Positions 1-12,400 of a stretch of DNA of 64,000 nt are shown piece after piece. The DNA comes from Pterois miles (taxonomy: Eukaryota; Chordata; Actinopteri; Perciformes; Scorpaenidae). The stretch is from assembly GCA_947000775.1 (NCBI GenBank), contig CAMQGK010000171.1, positions 2,025,501 through 2,089,500 on the forward strand, given 5' to 3'. Position 1 is the stretch's first letter; every line of letters starts with the position of its first letter. Position numbers and translations under genes: made by a program. The notes under the pieces are model-generated. The model was not told where the DNA came from, made no database searches, and worked only from the letters and a program-made list of their open reading frames with translations.

Positions 1-1720
1 AAGTTTTTTTTATACAAAGCACCTTCCAGAAAAGAAGATACAAAAGGGAAAGGACAAAACTAAACGAACGTCAAAAGTAATAAAAGAAAATAGAACAAAG
101 ACCCTCAGTCGAACAAACAGCTGAATCATTCATATTCACCCACAGTTTCCATGTCTTTTTACAAAAGAATATAAAGGATTTTGTCAACAATATTTGTTTG
201 TTTGTGGTCTGAAGTGGGTTTGAGTGTGAGGGAGTGAGGGCTGCCATCTAACCACCTCCTCAAATGCAGCCAACCAAAACATCTGCATGGACTCAAAAGA
301 GAAGTGAATCATCAGCAAAACAGGTGAATGGCTCAACAACAAAAAAAAAACTTTCAAATTAATTGACATAAGCTCTTTCATGTCTCATCATTCTTCAAAC
401 ATGTTTTAAGGCTGATACGCGTTAAAAAACTTTCCAAGAGTTATTCATTTAGTTTGCTGTTTCACTCTTCTTTTCATCATTTCATCTGCAATAAAGTAAA
501 GTTTTTGAAGCTTGTTTCGGTGAGATGACTCAGAGTCTAGACTTTTAACCCCATGACATACACACACACATTTTTGCACCAGGGTCAACTTTTCTCTAGT
601 GATATAGAGTAACAGCAGCACGTAGTTAAGAACAAAGGCAGGTATGCACACAGACATCTAAAGGACAACACAAAGCACTGCCACATACTCAAATGGTCTG
701 CTGTGTTGTTTAAAGCCCTCAGGCTGATGCTCACATGTCAACTGGCAGACGGATGTTGCAGAACAGAAACTAACAACCACCTAACAAGCTATTTATAGTC
801 TCTGATTAAAATGAATCATTGTGAACAATTCTCGATCTCATTTCTCTATTCTCTGTTTCATTATTTTAATGGATGGCTGCTTCATGTTCAGCAATTAAAA
901 CAGATTTGCCGCTTGTGACATTTTCTTTGTCGTAGTGTGTGATTTGTAGCTGGTCACTACAGCCTTGAGAACGACCTCTGGTTCAGAGTCTATTGACCAC
1001 ACTGGAATGAGTTCTTCATTAATAGCTAATGAGCTGGCCTCATTTTAATAGTTAAGCGTTGATGTAAATCTACCTGAAAGATAATTGAGGTCAGCTGTTT
1101 GAATCTACCGTGGTCAGTGATGAGTGTTGAATTTCAACCATCATTCATTGCAAAAAAGGTGAAATCTCTCCCATGACTATCACTATCTCTGCCATATAGA
1201 CGCAAAAGCCAAAAATAAGAAAACAATTAAAAAAGGTGAAATTATGTAATCTCACTCTGATTTTAGGGCCATCAAATATGCAAATGACCTCTCAGTTCAG
1301 TTAAGCTGCACTTCTGAAACACCGTTATACAGTTGAGTTTCGAAACATCAGCCGCGAGTCTTTACCAGCTGCGACAGCTCGTGGCTGGTGTTGTTTTCAC
1401 CTTGTAAGTCTGTCTGTGAGTCATCATGGCAAAATGTGGTCCTTTGCCATATTGTACGTCTGTCTGTGGAAATATGTTCTGACCTCAATAGCATCACAAC
1501 CGTGCAAGGTGTAGTCACAAAACTTCACAGGTGCAAACAAAGGCCTAGTTTGAAGATGGGTGTGGTCTGAGCAAGGGTGCCAGAAGTAAGAGGGGTAGGA
1601 AGTGAGGAAGGGACTATTAGTGGAGCTGTTCACACTTCAGTTGGATGTTCTGTCGATGAAATCATATGGTAACAAATGTATATCTCATTATAAGTTAACA
1701 GAGGAAACAACATGCAATAT
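1..1720. other. lepr intron sequence, nothing recognised
   Basis: Expected to be the intron downstream of the WSEWS exon. No lepr exon (fibronectin- or Ig-like frame with matching phase 1) was found on the minus strand. Confidence 0.5.
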
Positions 1721-1722
1721 CT

Positions 1723-2084
1723 AAAAGGTCCAGTGTGTAGGTTTTAGGTGGATTTATTGGCAGAAATGGAATCTAATATTCATAATTAGGTTTTCATTAG
1801 TGTATAATCGCCTGAAACCAAGAACTGTTGTATTTTCGTTAACTTAGAATGAGTCTTCTTTACGGAGTCCGCCATGTTGCTCTGCCATTTTTCTACAGTA
1901 GCCTTGAATGGACAAACCAAACACTGACTCTAGAGATAGACTTAAATGTTTTTACATTACAAGAAGGGCAATGTAGTACTCCTATGTGATAGGAAAGGGA
2001 GAAGTGAGTGGAGGGGTATTCAGTTGGTTGCATTCTGCAACCTCATCACTAGATGCCACTACATCCTAAACACTGGTCCTTTAA
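1723..2084 (+). mobile_element. MITE family A, copy 1
   Basis: Starts aaaggtccagtgtgtaggtt and ends cactggtcctttaa, forming terminal inverted repeats (aaaggaccagtgt). Contains gagtccgccatgttg and tagccttgaatggacaaacc. A second copy with the same internal order lies at 52505-53032. Located in a lepr intron or the gene's downstream part. Confidence 0.6.
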
Positions 2085-2652
2085 GGCAGACTGGCAACGA
2101 GCAACCAGTAATAGAACAAGAAGAATGAGTTTTACTGTAAACATCTTAAAATTTTAATTGTAAATTTGCCTTTAACTACTTGATAATCATACATGTGTTT
2201 TAGTTAGAAACCACATAACAATGTCATCACAAAAACTGCTGTTGCGGTCCAAAATTTGCATTGATGAAGGTGCTAGAGGAGCTCAACAAAGTCAGCAGGA
2301 TTCATTCTCTGGTCACCATGAATGTCTCAAATTTAATGGCCATCCAATACTTGACTGAGCAACTGATGTTACCATCTACTGAGCCACTAGCATGGCTAAA
2401 AACACAGTTTCTATGTCAGATAGTTTCGGCTAAATTCACTGAGAGTCCTGCAGTCCTTCCAAGAAACCCCACTGAGCTCCTAACAAAGATTTTCAAACAA
2501 AAAACAGTGACGCATTTACAATAGAGGGAAAAACAGCTGCTTTCAGCTTGAACAAAGCATATGAGTAAAAGGAAATAATCCAAAAAATATATCATCTTGT
2601 GTGTCTCTTACATTATTCTGTCTCTATATAGTTGGAAGGGAAACATGCTTAC

Positions 2653-2794
2653 TATCCAGGAAGATGTGGTGAGGTTCGCTCCACTCACTCCACAGCGGAG
2701 GCTCGTTCAGGCCGGAGCAGCGAACCTGGATGGTGTAGTTCAGTCTGGGCTTCAGCTCCAAAGACAACCTGGGCTCTGCAGGTACAGACGCCAC
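2653..2794 (-). CDS. lepr: lepr coding exon carrying the WSxWS motif
   Basis: A 142-bp exon, acceptor tctgctgtcttcag, donor GTAAGC, phase 0 in and 1 out. It encodes YTIQVRCSGLNEPPLWSEWS. The WSEWS box is the structural signature of class I cytokine receptors, and YTIQVRC is the F strand before it. An NYT sequon is present. This is the last lepr exon seen in the window; no further exon was recognised between 1 and 2640. Confidence 0.92.
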
Positions 2795-5700
2795 CTGAAG
2801 ACAGCAGAGAGGGAATCAACAAACACACACACCAACCTGACTCCAGGATAGTCGGGCGTGTTAACGCGTGAGAAACGGTGACTGAATAAAATCCGTCATC
2901 ACAACATGACTGGGATTGCTGTTTGGTGTCTCATCAACTGTTACTGTTACCAAAACACACAACCAAGACATGGGCGGTGTGCGCAGACACCTGCAGATTC
3001 TATTACCTTTTAAAAGCCTTTTTCATGTGTCAAATCAAAAAGCTGACTCTGTGGCAATAAATGGGCAGTAAAGTAATAGTGTAGTTGCACAGAGTTAAAC
3101 TTTATCATATGACTGTCTTATACATGAGCCAAGAGGTGCATAACAAGAGGGACTTCAACACACAAAATAACTGAAAATATATTAGAGATACCTTATTATA
3201 TTCATCCTCCTATAGGAGTCTTCAACTGAAGGTCAAAGGTCTAGATGAATCATGGAGCTTGTGATCCACTGCTGAACACTGAGTGCACTGTTGAATGCTG
3301 AGTACACTGTATGAGGCTATTAAAACCCCAACTGCTGTGAGCAAGTCACACTGAATAAACACTAAATCTTGTCAGTGGAAATATGTGCTGCATAAAAGCA
3401 GCACTGCTGCACTAAAAGGCAAATACAGTTGTGTGACTCACTGAAGGGTAAAATTAAGTTGAGTAAGTTTCTCTATAACATCGTAAGTTCTTCAGCGCCT
3501 GACGGTGTATTTTCACTTCTCCTTTCGAGGCATATTTTACACCTGATGCCAAGGTTTACTATGCAGTGTGCGCCCGTATTTCTTGTTTAAAACCAAAAGA
3601 AGCTCATCACTGAGATGTCTGTGTTTAATAGATTTTGGTACCAGTGCCTAAGGAGGAGCCTTTATTAAGGGTTTATAAGTTGTAACTAGTGGCCACAGGT
3701 GCTTTATAGATTACAGTGAAAATCACTTATAGTGATCACGTCTGTCTGGGTCAAATTGATCATTATAAGTGGATGATTATTATCATTTCTCTCTTTGTCA
3801 AGCAGATCAACATTGCATTGAAATTTGTATATTTTTTACATGATTACAAAGTTATGAAACGACTGAAGCTTCACAATTTACTGGCTTGCTGCTCGTTCTT
3901 CTGCCTTTTCCCTCAACAAGGAGCTGCTTGAGGCTGAGGCTTTGCCAGTTTTTGGCTGGGTCAGATGAACTCTGCATTCAGCAAGCGTGGGTGCTGTTCG
4001 TTTATATGTGCTGCCTGCGCTGGTGTGGCGCAGAGCCAGTTGAGGATCAACAGGGTTTCACTTTGAAGACATTATGTGATCACGCGTTATCAATCCACCT
4101 GACAAGGATGGCTTCAACAAGAGGTGGTTCCCCCGTTTACCTTCGTTTTTCATTCAGAGAAAATTACTTTATTTTTCCCATCACGATTTCAACATGCACA
4201 CAGCACCAGCCTCAGATACAGGGGTTACCATGAAGCAAAGTATCATGGGAGTAAAGTAAAAAGTAAACTAGACATTAAAACATTTGCCCATTGCAGTTCT
4301 AAGATGTTTTCCATATGTGTGGAAAGACCCAAAATGTAAAAAAAAGACTCAAAATGTGAAAAAAAGACCCAAAATGAACACTATGAGCAGACTACTTGAT
4401 TACTATAGGTGAAATATTGAAACAGCTTTTTGATCCATATAAGCAGTTGATCACCATAACTGTGATCACTATAAGCGGTTTCCACTGTAATTATAATAGG
4501 TTAGAAAATAAAATGTTGTAATTTGACCGTTTGGCCACTCACTTGGACCAAAATCCATTTATTAAATTAGTATTGCAGACTTGATGCATGAAAAAGAACA
4601 TTATTAATGACTTAACATGTATAGATGGCCATGAGCATTTATTACTGGATTATCATCCTGCAGAGTATAACAGCATCATTACCAAATGGAAGAGATAAAC
4701 ACCAGTCAAAGGAACATGAAAACCCAAATGTTTTTATTATTAAATAGTTTATAAGTGATGTATAACCACCAATAGATCCATTAATTACAGGTGCGTTTTA
4801 ATAAAAGGGTACCGATGTTTTCAGATCACAGGACTCCCAGTGGGTGCCATGGCAAACTCTTACAAGGTACGATTGGTAATATTTTATCAAAGTTCAGTGT
4901 TACCTGCCAGGCTGGATGAGTGGTGTTGGAAGAGTGTCGGACTTCGTATCTCAGCGGACCAGTATCAGAGTCTGGCGGGTCGTCCCAGTGTAAGATCAGC
5001 TCTGCCTCAATGGTCTGAGTATGTGACAGGTTGACTGGAGGACTTGGTTTCACTGTAGAGGAGCACATGTTTACAGTAGCATCACAGCAGAATCAATACA
5101 CTGCTAATCATAATGCCACTTTACTCCTGATTTAATATCAATTGACATTCTAGAGAATATTAAAAATATAATATCTGAGTTTGCATCTGTCAGGGATTTA
5201 AAGAGCCACTGTGCAGCCTTAAGGTCACTTATTACTGCTGTAGTTGTTTACTAAAATATGACGTAACTGTACATCTAAAGGGTGGCGTTTGCTGTAATTT
5301 CTCTTATCTTCATGCAGCAAAGATCAATTCTCTTCTATTCCTCATGCCAGGATTATCAATATTAAATAAATGAATCAATCACATCTTGAGTTAATGAAAA
5401 ATATTGACAGAATATAATTCAATTTCTCTGCTTGGCATAAACTTCAAATTCACTTTGTCGTTTGGTCTTTCCATATACTGTATAAGAAGCATATGCACTC
5501 AAATGTCAGCTAATAATGAGTGGATTTTGAGTGAAAGCGTGCAGCTAGAGATTCTTAATATCCCATGCATCATCTGTTGCATATATTGAGCTCAATAATT
5601 AGACTGAATGACCATTTCAGGTGGATTTCAGAGGCGTGGACCCAGACTTATATTCACTGAAGTGAGACAGGCTCAGTTACAACAAACACAAAAAAAGATA

Positions 5701-6375
5701 ATTGTGTCTCGTCGGCCTACTGGGAGAGAAGCGATTACTCAACATTATGAGTAATAGCTCAACAATTTATTTTCCAGACTGCTCTCACATCAGGGAAAAC
5801 ACAGGCTTTTCATTTTATTCTGAAGGGCTAATTTGAACATGTAACTCAAGTAGAGGAAACATTGACTACTTCCTTAATGAGACAACAAATGACTGTTCAC
5901 ATCACCTTACATCCAACTGAACAGTTTTCAATGGTGGTTCATGGCAAAAAAATATATTTTTACAGTCACAATCTAATCTGTATAGATATACTGTACATAC
6001 ACTATGCTCAGCAATTGTTTTCATGTTCACAGAGCAAACAAGAACTGATAATAGCTAATTAGACTTGACTTCATGATGCAAATTCACCAAACTGTTATAA
6101 TTATTAATATTGGCTAAATCCTTTTTTTTACTATAGCTGCAACAATTATTAACTATTTTGATATGCAATTAAACATTTTTTTTGCAATAGCTGCAACAAT
6201 TAATCCATTAGTTACTAGTTTTTTAATTAATCCAGCTATTTTGATAAGCACTCTTACAGTGAAGACAATGAAAAACATCACTGTTACTACTCAGTTTCTG
6301 TTTTGCTCTGTCAGCTTAACCAAATGGTCTGATTGAACAAACACAAGATGGAAAGTCCTTCTCTATCACTGTGGA

Positions 6376-6450
<75 letters not shown>

Positions 6451-9400
6451 GGGTCTTGGCCCTGCTGCTCTCGGCGTCATGCCTGCCGATCACAACTGAA
6501 TTAAACTTTCTCTTTATCTGTTCAGATTCATCACTTTAAAGCTGGACATTGGAAAAACATGGGTGTTTCAAACATTAAACCTTCATACATAGCTGAGTTT
6601 ATCATAATGCCAGTAACGAATATGCTTTTTTTGCTGACTTACTATGATGCACTTAAAACTGTATGTCTTTGTTCTCCATTGAAAGTAACAGATGCATTAT
6701 GTCTTGTCTTAACGTTTAAAAGCTTCAGATTTCCAAAGGAGTTTAAAAAAATTAATGATTAAATATACTGTCCCACTGTGTATACTATCCCACTGTCATT
6801 TTGCTTTTTTTTTAATAGAAATAAAACCCATTTAGTTCATTTTGGTGTATCACTGCAGTCATTGTCAAATGACGGATGCTACAAAAAGCCTTCAGTCTGT
6901 AGAGAAAACTGACATCTCAGCCTCCTTCACAGCTGATTCTTCAAACTTCCTAATAACATAAAACAAAGAATGACACAAAAGAATCCTTCTCTTACCAGGT
7001 TTGGCAGGAATCTTGAGGAGAACCGGCGGAGCGACGGCGTCGGAGATGCTGACGGTTACCACGGTGACAAAGTTTGTCGTGGCATTGAGAGTGACTGAAC
7101 ACATGAAGGAATCTTCCGCCTCACAGACGACAGGATTATCAGGTGCAATATTCCCATCCTTCACCTCTGTGTCATCTTTCTGCGACCTAAGAGATGGATT
7201 CGAAACATACATTAGTCACTGTTAAATATCATCTTCATTGGCATGGACTAAAAGCCTTTGAACACCTAAAATTACATGTCAATTGGGCAACTTTATCTGC
7301 TGATGAAGAGTGTGTGATGTGACTGAAAGCTCCAGAACAGGTAATAAATTGGCCTTGAGGTGAAACCAGTTTGTCAAATTGTGTTGCAAACATGTTAGAA
7401 CAGTGTATAAGATGTAAGAGCTGCACAACGTCTCATTCTCTAATCAAGTGTGCATGTTAAATAGTCACAATAAAAGCCTAAAGCCTGTGTGATATCACAC
7501 AGCTTCCCCCTGATCAACGTAAACACACTCACTCAACCCCCCACTGAGCCGTCGGCAAGGTTCAGATTAGACTTAAACACACAACAACATACTAAAAGGG
7601 TGAAGCTTCATACTCACAACAGACGCTGTAAACTAACTGCCATGAGACCAGCATCCAGCGTGGTCGGTGGCGGACCGTGAGACTGAAGGTCACATGTTAA
7701 ATTTTCCCAGTTTTCATCAATTCTGCACAGTATGTCCAAACAGGTGCCTGACAAGAAATCAGAATTGCTTGTTAGTTGCATGATCAGCGCCATGACCATG
7801 TGTCATTTACATCAGACCTTTAAATGAAGGCTTCTCAGAAAACAGCTTAGCTTCATGTTCTCAGAACACTGAAATATTATAGATTGAAACAGTAACATGG
7901 CGGAGAGGCTCCTGCATGGAAATTTAGTCACAAAGAGAAAAAGTGTTTAAAAAGGTTGCTACAGAGTTGAATCATTCATGGTGAAATTAGCAGTTTTGAT
8001 ATATTTATACATGTTAAATAATCAAAATAAGAATGGTGAAATTATTCTGGAAAGAAACTCTTATAGACAAGAAGCCTAAAGGCCCTGACACATCAAGCCA
8101 AAGGTCGACTGTTGGCAAATTTTGGGCCATTGGTGAACGCCTGTTGGTCTAGTTTTTGCAGTGTGTCCCACGCTGTCGTCTCTAGTCTGCCTGTGTCAGA
8201 AGATTTTTGGCCAATGCAGCATGTTGAATCAGCAGTGGAGCCTGTAGGCGAGCGAAATCACTCTGATTGGCTGTTCAGCTTAAACGAATCAGTGCACAAG
8301 AGGAACAGATGTGAAGAAAGCAAACCACAGAGCAGAGTCAAGCGGGTGGACACAAAAGGCTCCTCTCATTTGTCATCTTCATCTCATCTGATCATTCATC
8401 AAGAGTCTACAACTATGCTAGTGGCTCTAACATGCTTACAATAACAATGCTAACATGCCAATGTTTGGCAGGTATAAGGTTTTCTATGTTCATCATTTAA
8501 ATTTAGCATGTTAGCATGCTATCATTTGATAATTAGTACTAAATATAAAGTAATGCTGCTGATGGGAATGTTGTCAGTTTTGCAGGCATTTAGCCAAACA
8601 CCAAAGTATGTGACAAATTAAGAAATTGATCTGATGATGGCAAGAGAGGAAAAGCTTAGGTCACCCTTACAACTCAAGGGGGGATGTGAGGGTCTGTACC
8701 AATGTTCACGGCAATCTAGCCAATAGTTGTTGAGATATTTCAGTCTGGACCAAAGTGGTGGACCAACAGAGCAACATTGCCACTGAAAGTCCAACTGAAG
8801 TCTCATTTATTCATCCCTCTTTGTAACTGGTTGGAGGGGCGTCTCAGTGTCTTGTCTTTGTAGCAGGCACGCTGCCACATCGTAGGAAACGAGAGACAAA
8901 ATAAACTAACTTGCACTTTACAGACAGCATTTGCAAGTGATGCACAATTCATGGCGCCATCAGCAGACACAATCCATCCATTCTTTGTGAATTTGCCCGA
9001 TACTCAAGACTCAGGTGCTGTATTGTTCAATCTCAACCTGCTGCCGTCATTAACCCACACCTGTCTTGAGGACATCTTTGTGCTGAGAGCAACAGAGGAT
9101 TTGAATAAATTAAGTATGACTAATAAGCAACCACATATGAGCAAAATACGACCTTGGACCTTGGAGCTAAATCACACTCCTGACTGTGAAAAAGCCTCAT
9201 AAAGGAGTCAGGAGGCACAGCGTAGGCATTTAACTTCTCCAGTGTCAAATCATCAGTGCTTAGACACAAAGGTGGAAGGTCTTAGCTAATCACCATTGAT
9301 TTGAACGCGTCACAGCACCTCACAGGTCGATGAAAACAAACAAATCCTCCTCACCTCTCGATATCGCCTCATCTCCCTGTTCACCTCCACTCTGGCAATA

Positions 9401-12400
9401 TCAAGAGAGAATTTTCTAATTATGACTCACTTGAACTGGCCCCCATGTGCTCTTTAAACTCAACAACCTTAGTACTGTCTCTTCTTGCTAGTGGTGCTGA
9501 ACAACAAGGAGAAAAGGTAAAAAGCAGCTGCTTTGATTCCCTTGTGACGATAAAAGGTAAGGTAAGATAAATCCTCATGAGCTTGTGAATTGTCCCACAC
9601 GGCGGGAGGCTGGGACGAGGGATGCCAGCTGAAAAACCAAGTGTTATAAGCCTGTCAGGCTGGTCTTTAGAGGCGTCTCTATCTGTGACGAGTGACGACG
9701 CTGCAGGAAGAATCATGAGGCTGTGTGACACTAGACCCGCTGTTTGCTCTGATGAGCAGAAGTCACATCATACAGCCACCCTGTTGATCACAAGTGTGTC
9801 ACTTGAATGTTTTCTTCTACAGTCATGTTCCCATATACAGAGACTGATGTTGTCCCTGAACATCTTGTCTAGCATCAAACTGTCAGTGTGCTACAGAGCA
9901 GACACAACAGGGACCCACTCATCAAAGTATTGTTTTGCCGGTTCACTAGCTGTCACAAGTACGACAGGATACGTTTAAATTGTAGAAACCATCAGCTTCA
10001 GTTGCATTGTGTAAAGTCAACCTGCTACCCTAAGTAATTATTATGCTGATATTAGATGATTCTGCACCTCATGTTTCATGTCCAATGCCAACGTTCAGTA
10101 CCAAGACAACAAGTAATGTCCAGACGATCGATTTCAATTTAATTTTAATTTCATTTTGCTAATTTAATGGTCCACCTCCGCAGAACGAGAGACGCTCAGC
10201 CGCAGCTCAGCAGTCATAGAGAGGTAGACAGCGGGTAAAACAACGGGCAAAGACAGCATATTTCACATCCAGCTCAGTGAATTAAGGATCTACTTCAACC
10301 AAACAAGAAGTAGAGACTGTTTTATTTAGTTTCTGTCGAGTTTTAACAAAGTATGTTTTACGATGCTCTGGCACCCAGCTGAAACTACGACAGCGATTGT
10401 TGGGCTGACGATGGCCGGCTGGAAAATTTTAACATATCGTTCAACCCTCATGTGGCATGCTCAGGATGGTGGACAAGCCTGTAACAAGACTACAAAGGAG
10501 ACCAGAGTTTACTTCTAGCCACACACCTGCAAATAATATTTATATTGACCGGAATTCACCTATCTCCTTATTCAACACTATCACGACACTCAGGTACCGA
10601 TTTGATAAGTATTGTGATTTTAGACATTACAGTTCAATATTGTGATTTACTGCAATTTTTGTTAACTTTTTTGACACAAGACCATGGGGAAAAGTTGAAT
10701 CATACACTTCTAGGGACTTTTACTTTGGAAAATATCTAAATTAACACAGTAAAAAATGTTTGATTTTCAGCATGTATGTAGTCAAAGATGCCCTGAAGAC
10801 AAATATATCAGTTGTTGTCAGGAATTATTTATTTAATTTTTTCCAGCAACCCAAAAGTCAAAGAACAGACATTTCCCTAACAAATTAGTAGTATTTTCTT
10901 TCTAATTTATAAGGGGCATGTAATGCTTTATACTTCTGGTGAATATAATCTAATTAAACTTGTATATGCTCTGTGTTGTGTTTTGTATAAACAGTTCCCT
11001 TATTTTGAAAAACAGATGTAGTCACATGTGTATACTTTGTCTCCCCTCAGCTCCGTTAGCAGCTCTGATGCAGGTCGTATCCACAACTCTCAACAACAGT
11101 AAAAGTGGTAACTTCCTTCTACCTCCACAGAGACTCAAATGAAGCAAATATATCAGTACTAGCATGAAAAAAATCTTCTTCAAAATCGTTAAAAACAACC
11201 ATTGTAACCAAAATCTTTCTCTAACCTTAACCACGATGTATGTGCAGAAATTGTAGGAAGAAATGTTGGTAAATAAAAAGAATAAAATGTTGGTATTGTG
11301 AATGTAATCCAGGTTTTTGCAGAATTATTGTCCAATACTGACTGAATGGCTGCAGTATGTGCTTGTTTGGTTACTTTTAAATGTTATTGTGAATATTCTT
11401 TTAAAGTAGTTTGTGAATTAAAATAGTTTGAATACAATTATAAGTGCAGTAGATATACACTTCCTATGCATCCTATGTGGTATATGGCACAAAATCTGTG
11501 AAACAGCCGCATGGAGCACCTAAAAACGTATGTCAATGTATTTGCAATGCGAAGCATTGATGTTGTCATTCATCATCACAGATTTTCTCACCAAAAGCCA
11601 AAAATCTTTGAATTTCTGAGCTAAAGGTTTTGGGATTTTGGTACAAGTTTGTCTCACTAACCTGCAAACACAATGCATGATATTTAAAACAAACTAAAAC
11701 CTGTTTAATAACTTGTCTTCTAATTGTCTTTTAGGTGACATGTAACACAGACGTAAGTGTAAAAAGCCCTTGACGCAGAGCTTCCATACTGCATGTGAGT
11801 CAACAGATAATTCAAGATAGTTCGGCTTGTTAGGTGCCAAAGGAGACTCACAAAAAACATAATTAAGAGTAGCCTCAGTACGGTATTTCACAGTCACAGT
11901 GCTGCAGCTGGAAAAACACATACGGTGAAACTTTAACTGTAGTTTTCTGCCTCTTACCTAATGGTTGTCACAGTGAGGAGGCATGATGTTCAATTGAATC
12001 AGCCATTGTGAAAATTAGCTAGCAAATTATTCATGTCTTTGTTAAGAAACATTTTCGATACCAGTGGTGAATAAATTCTTACCGCCAGAGGGCTCATGAG
12101 GCGATTTGGTTGTCGAGCTCCTGAAGCTGCAGGGAGGATAGCGTGGGAGGTTTGATTCAGAGCGGTTTGTCTCTGGTGCGTGCGTGGCGTCTCCCACCAC
12201 AGTGCGGTGGGCTGAAGGTGAGTCACAGCACAGCTCATCCTGCCAAGGGAGGTCCACGGCACCTGAACGGAGAGAGGCTCCCTCCTCCAAACACTGAGCA
12301 CCTGCTCACAGAGAGGCCAGGATGTTAACTCATGATCAGATTTCAAACATGCACAGGAGAAAAATACTTAAATACTCAAATTACAGTATGTTGAATGTAT

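Noticed and set aside
6311..6539. ORFs of poly-Cys/Val and poly-His/Thr on opposite strands
   Set aside because: Pure translation of a (CA)n microsatellite.
11999..12346. Longer alternative frame over the lepr exon at 12083-12301
   Set aside because: It does not join in phase to the signal-peptide exon or the exon at 7747; the other frame does.
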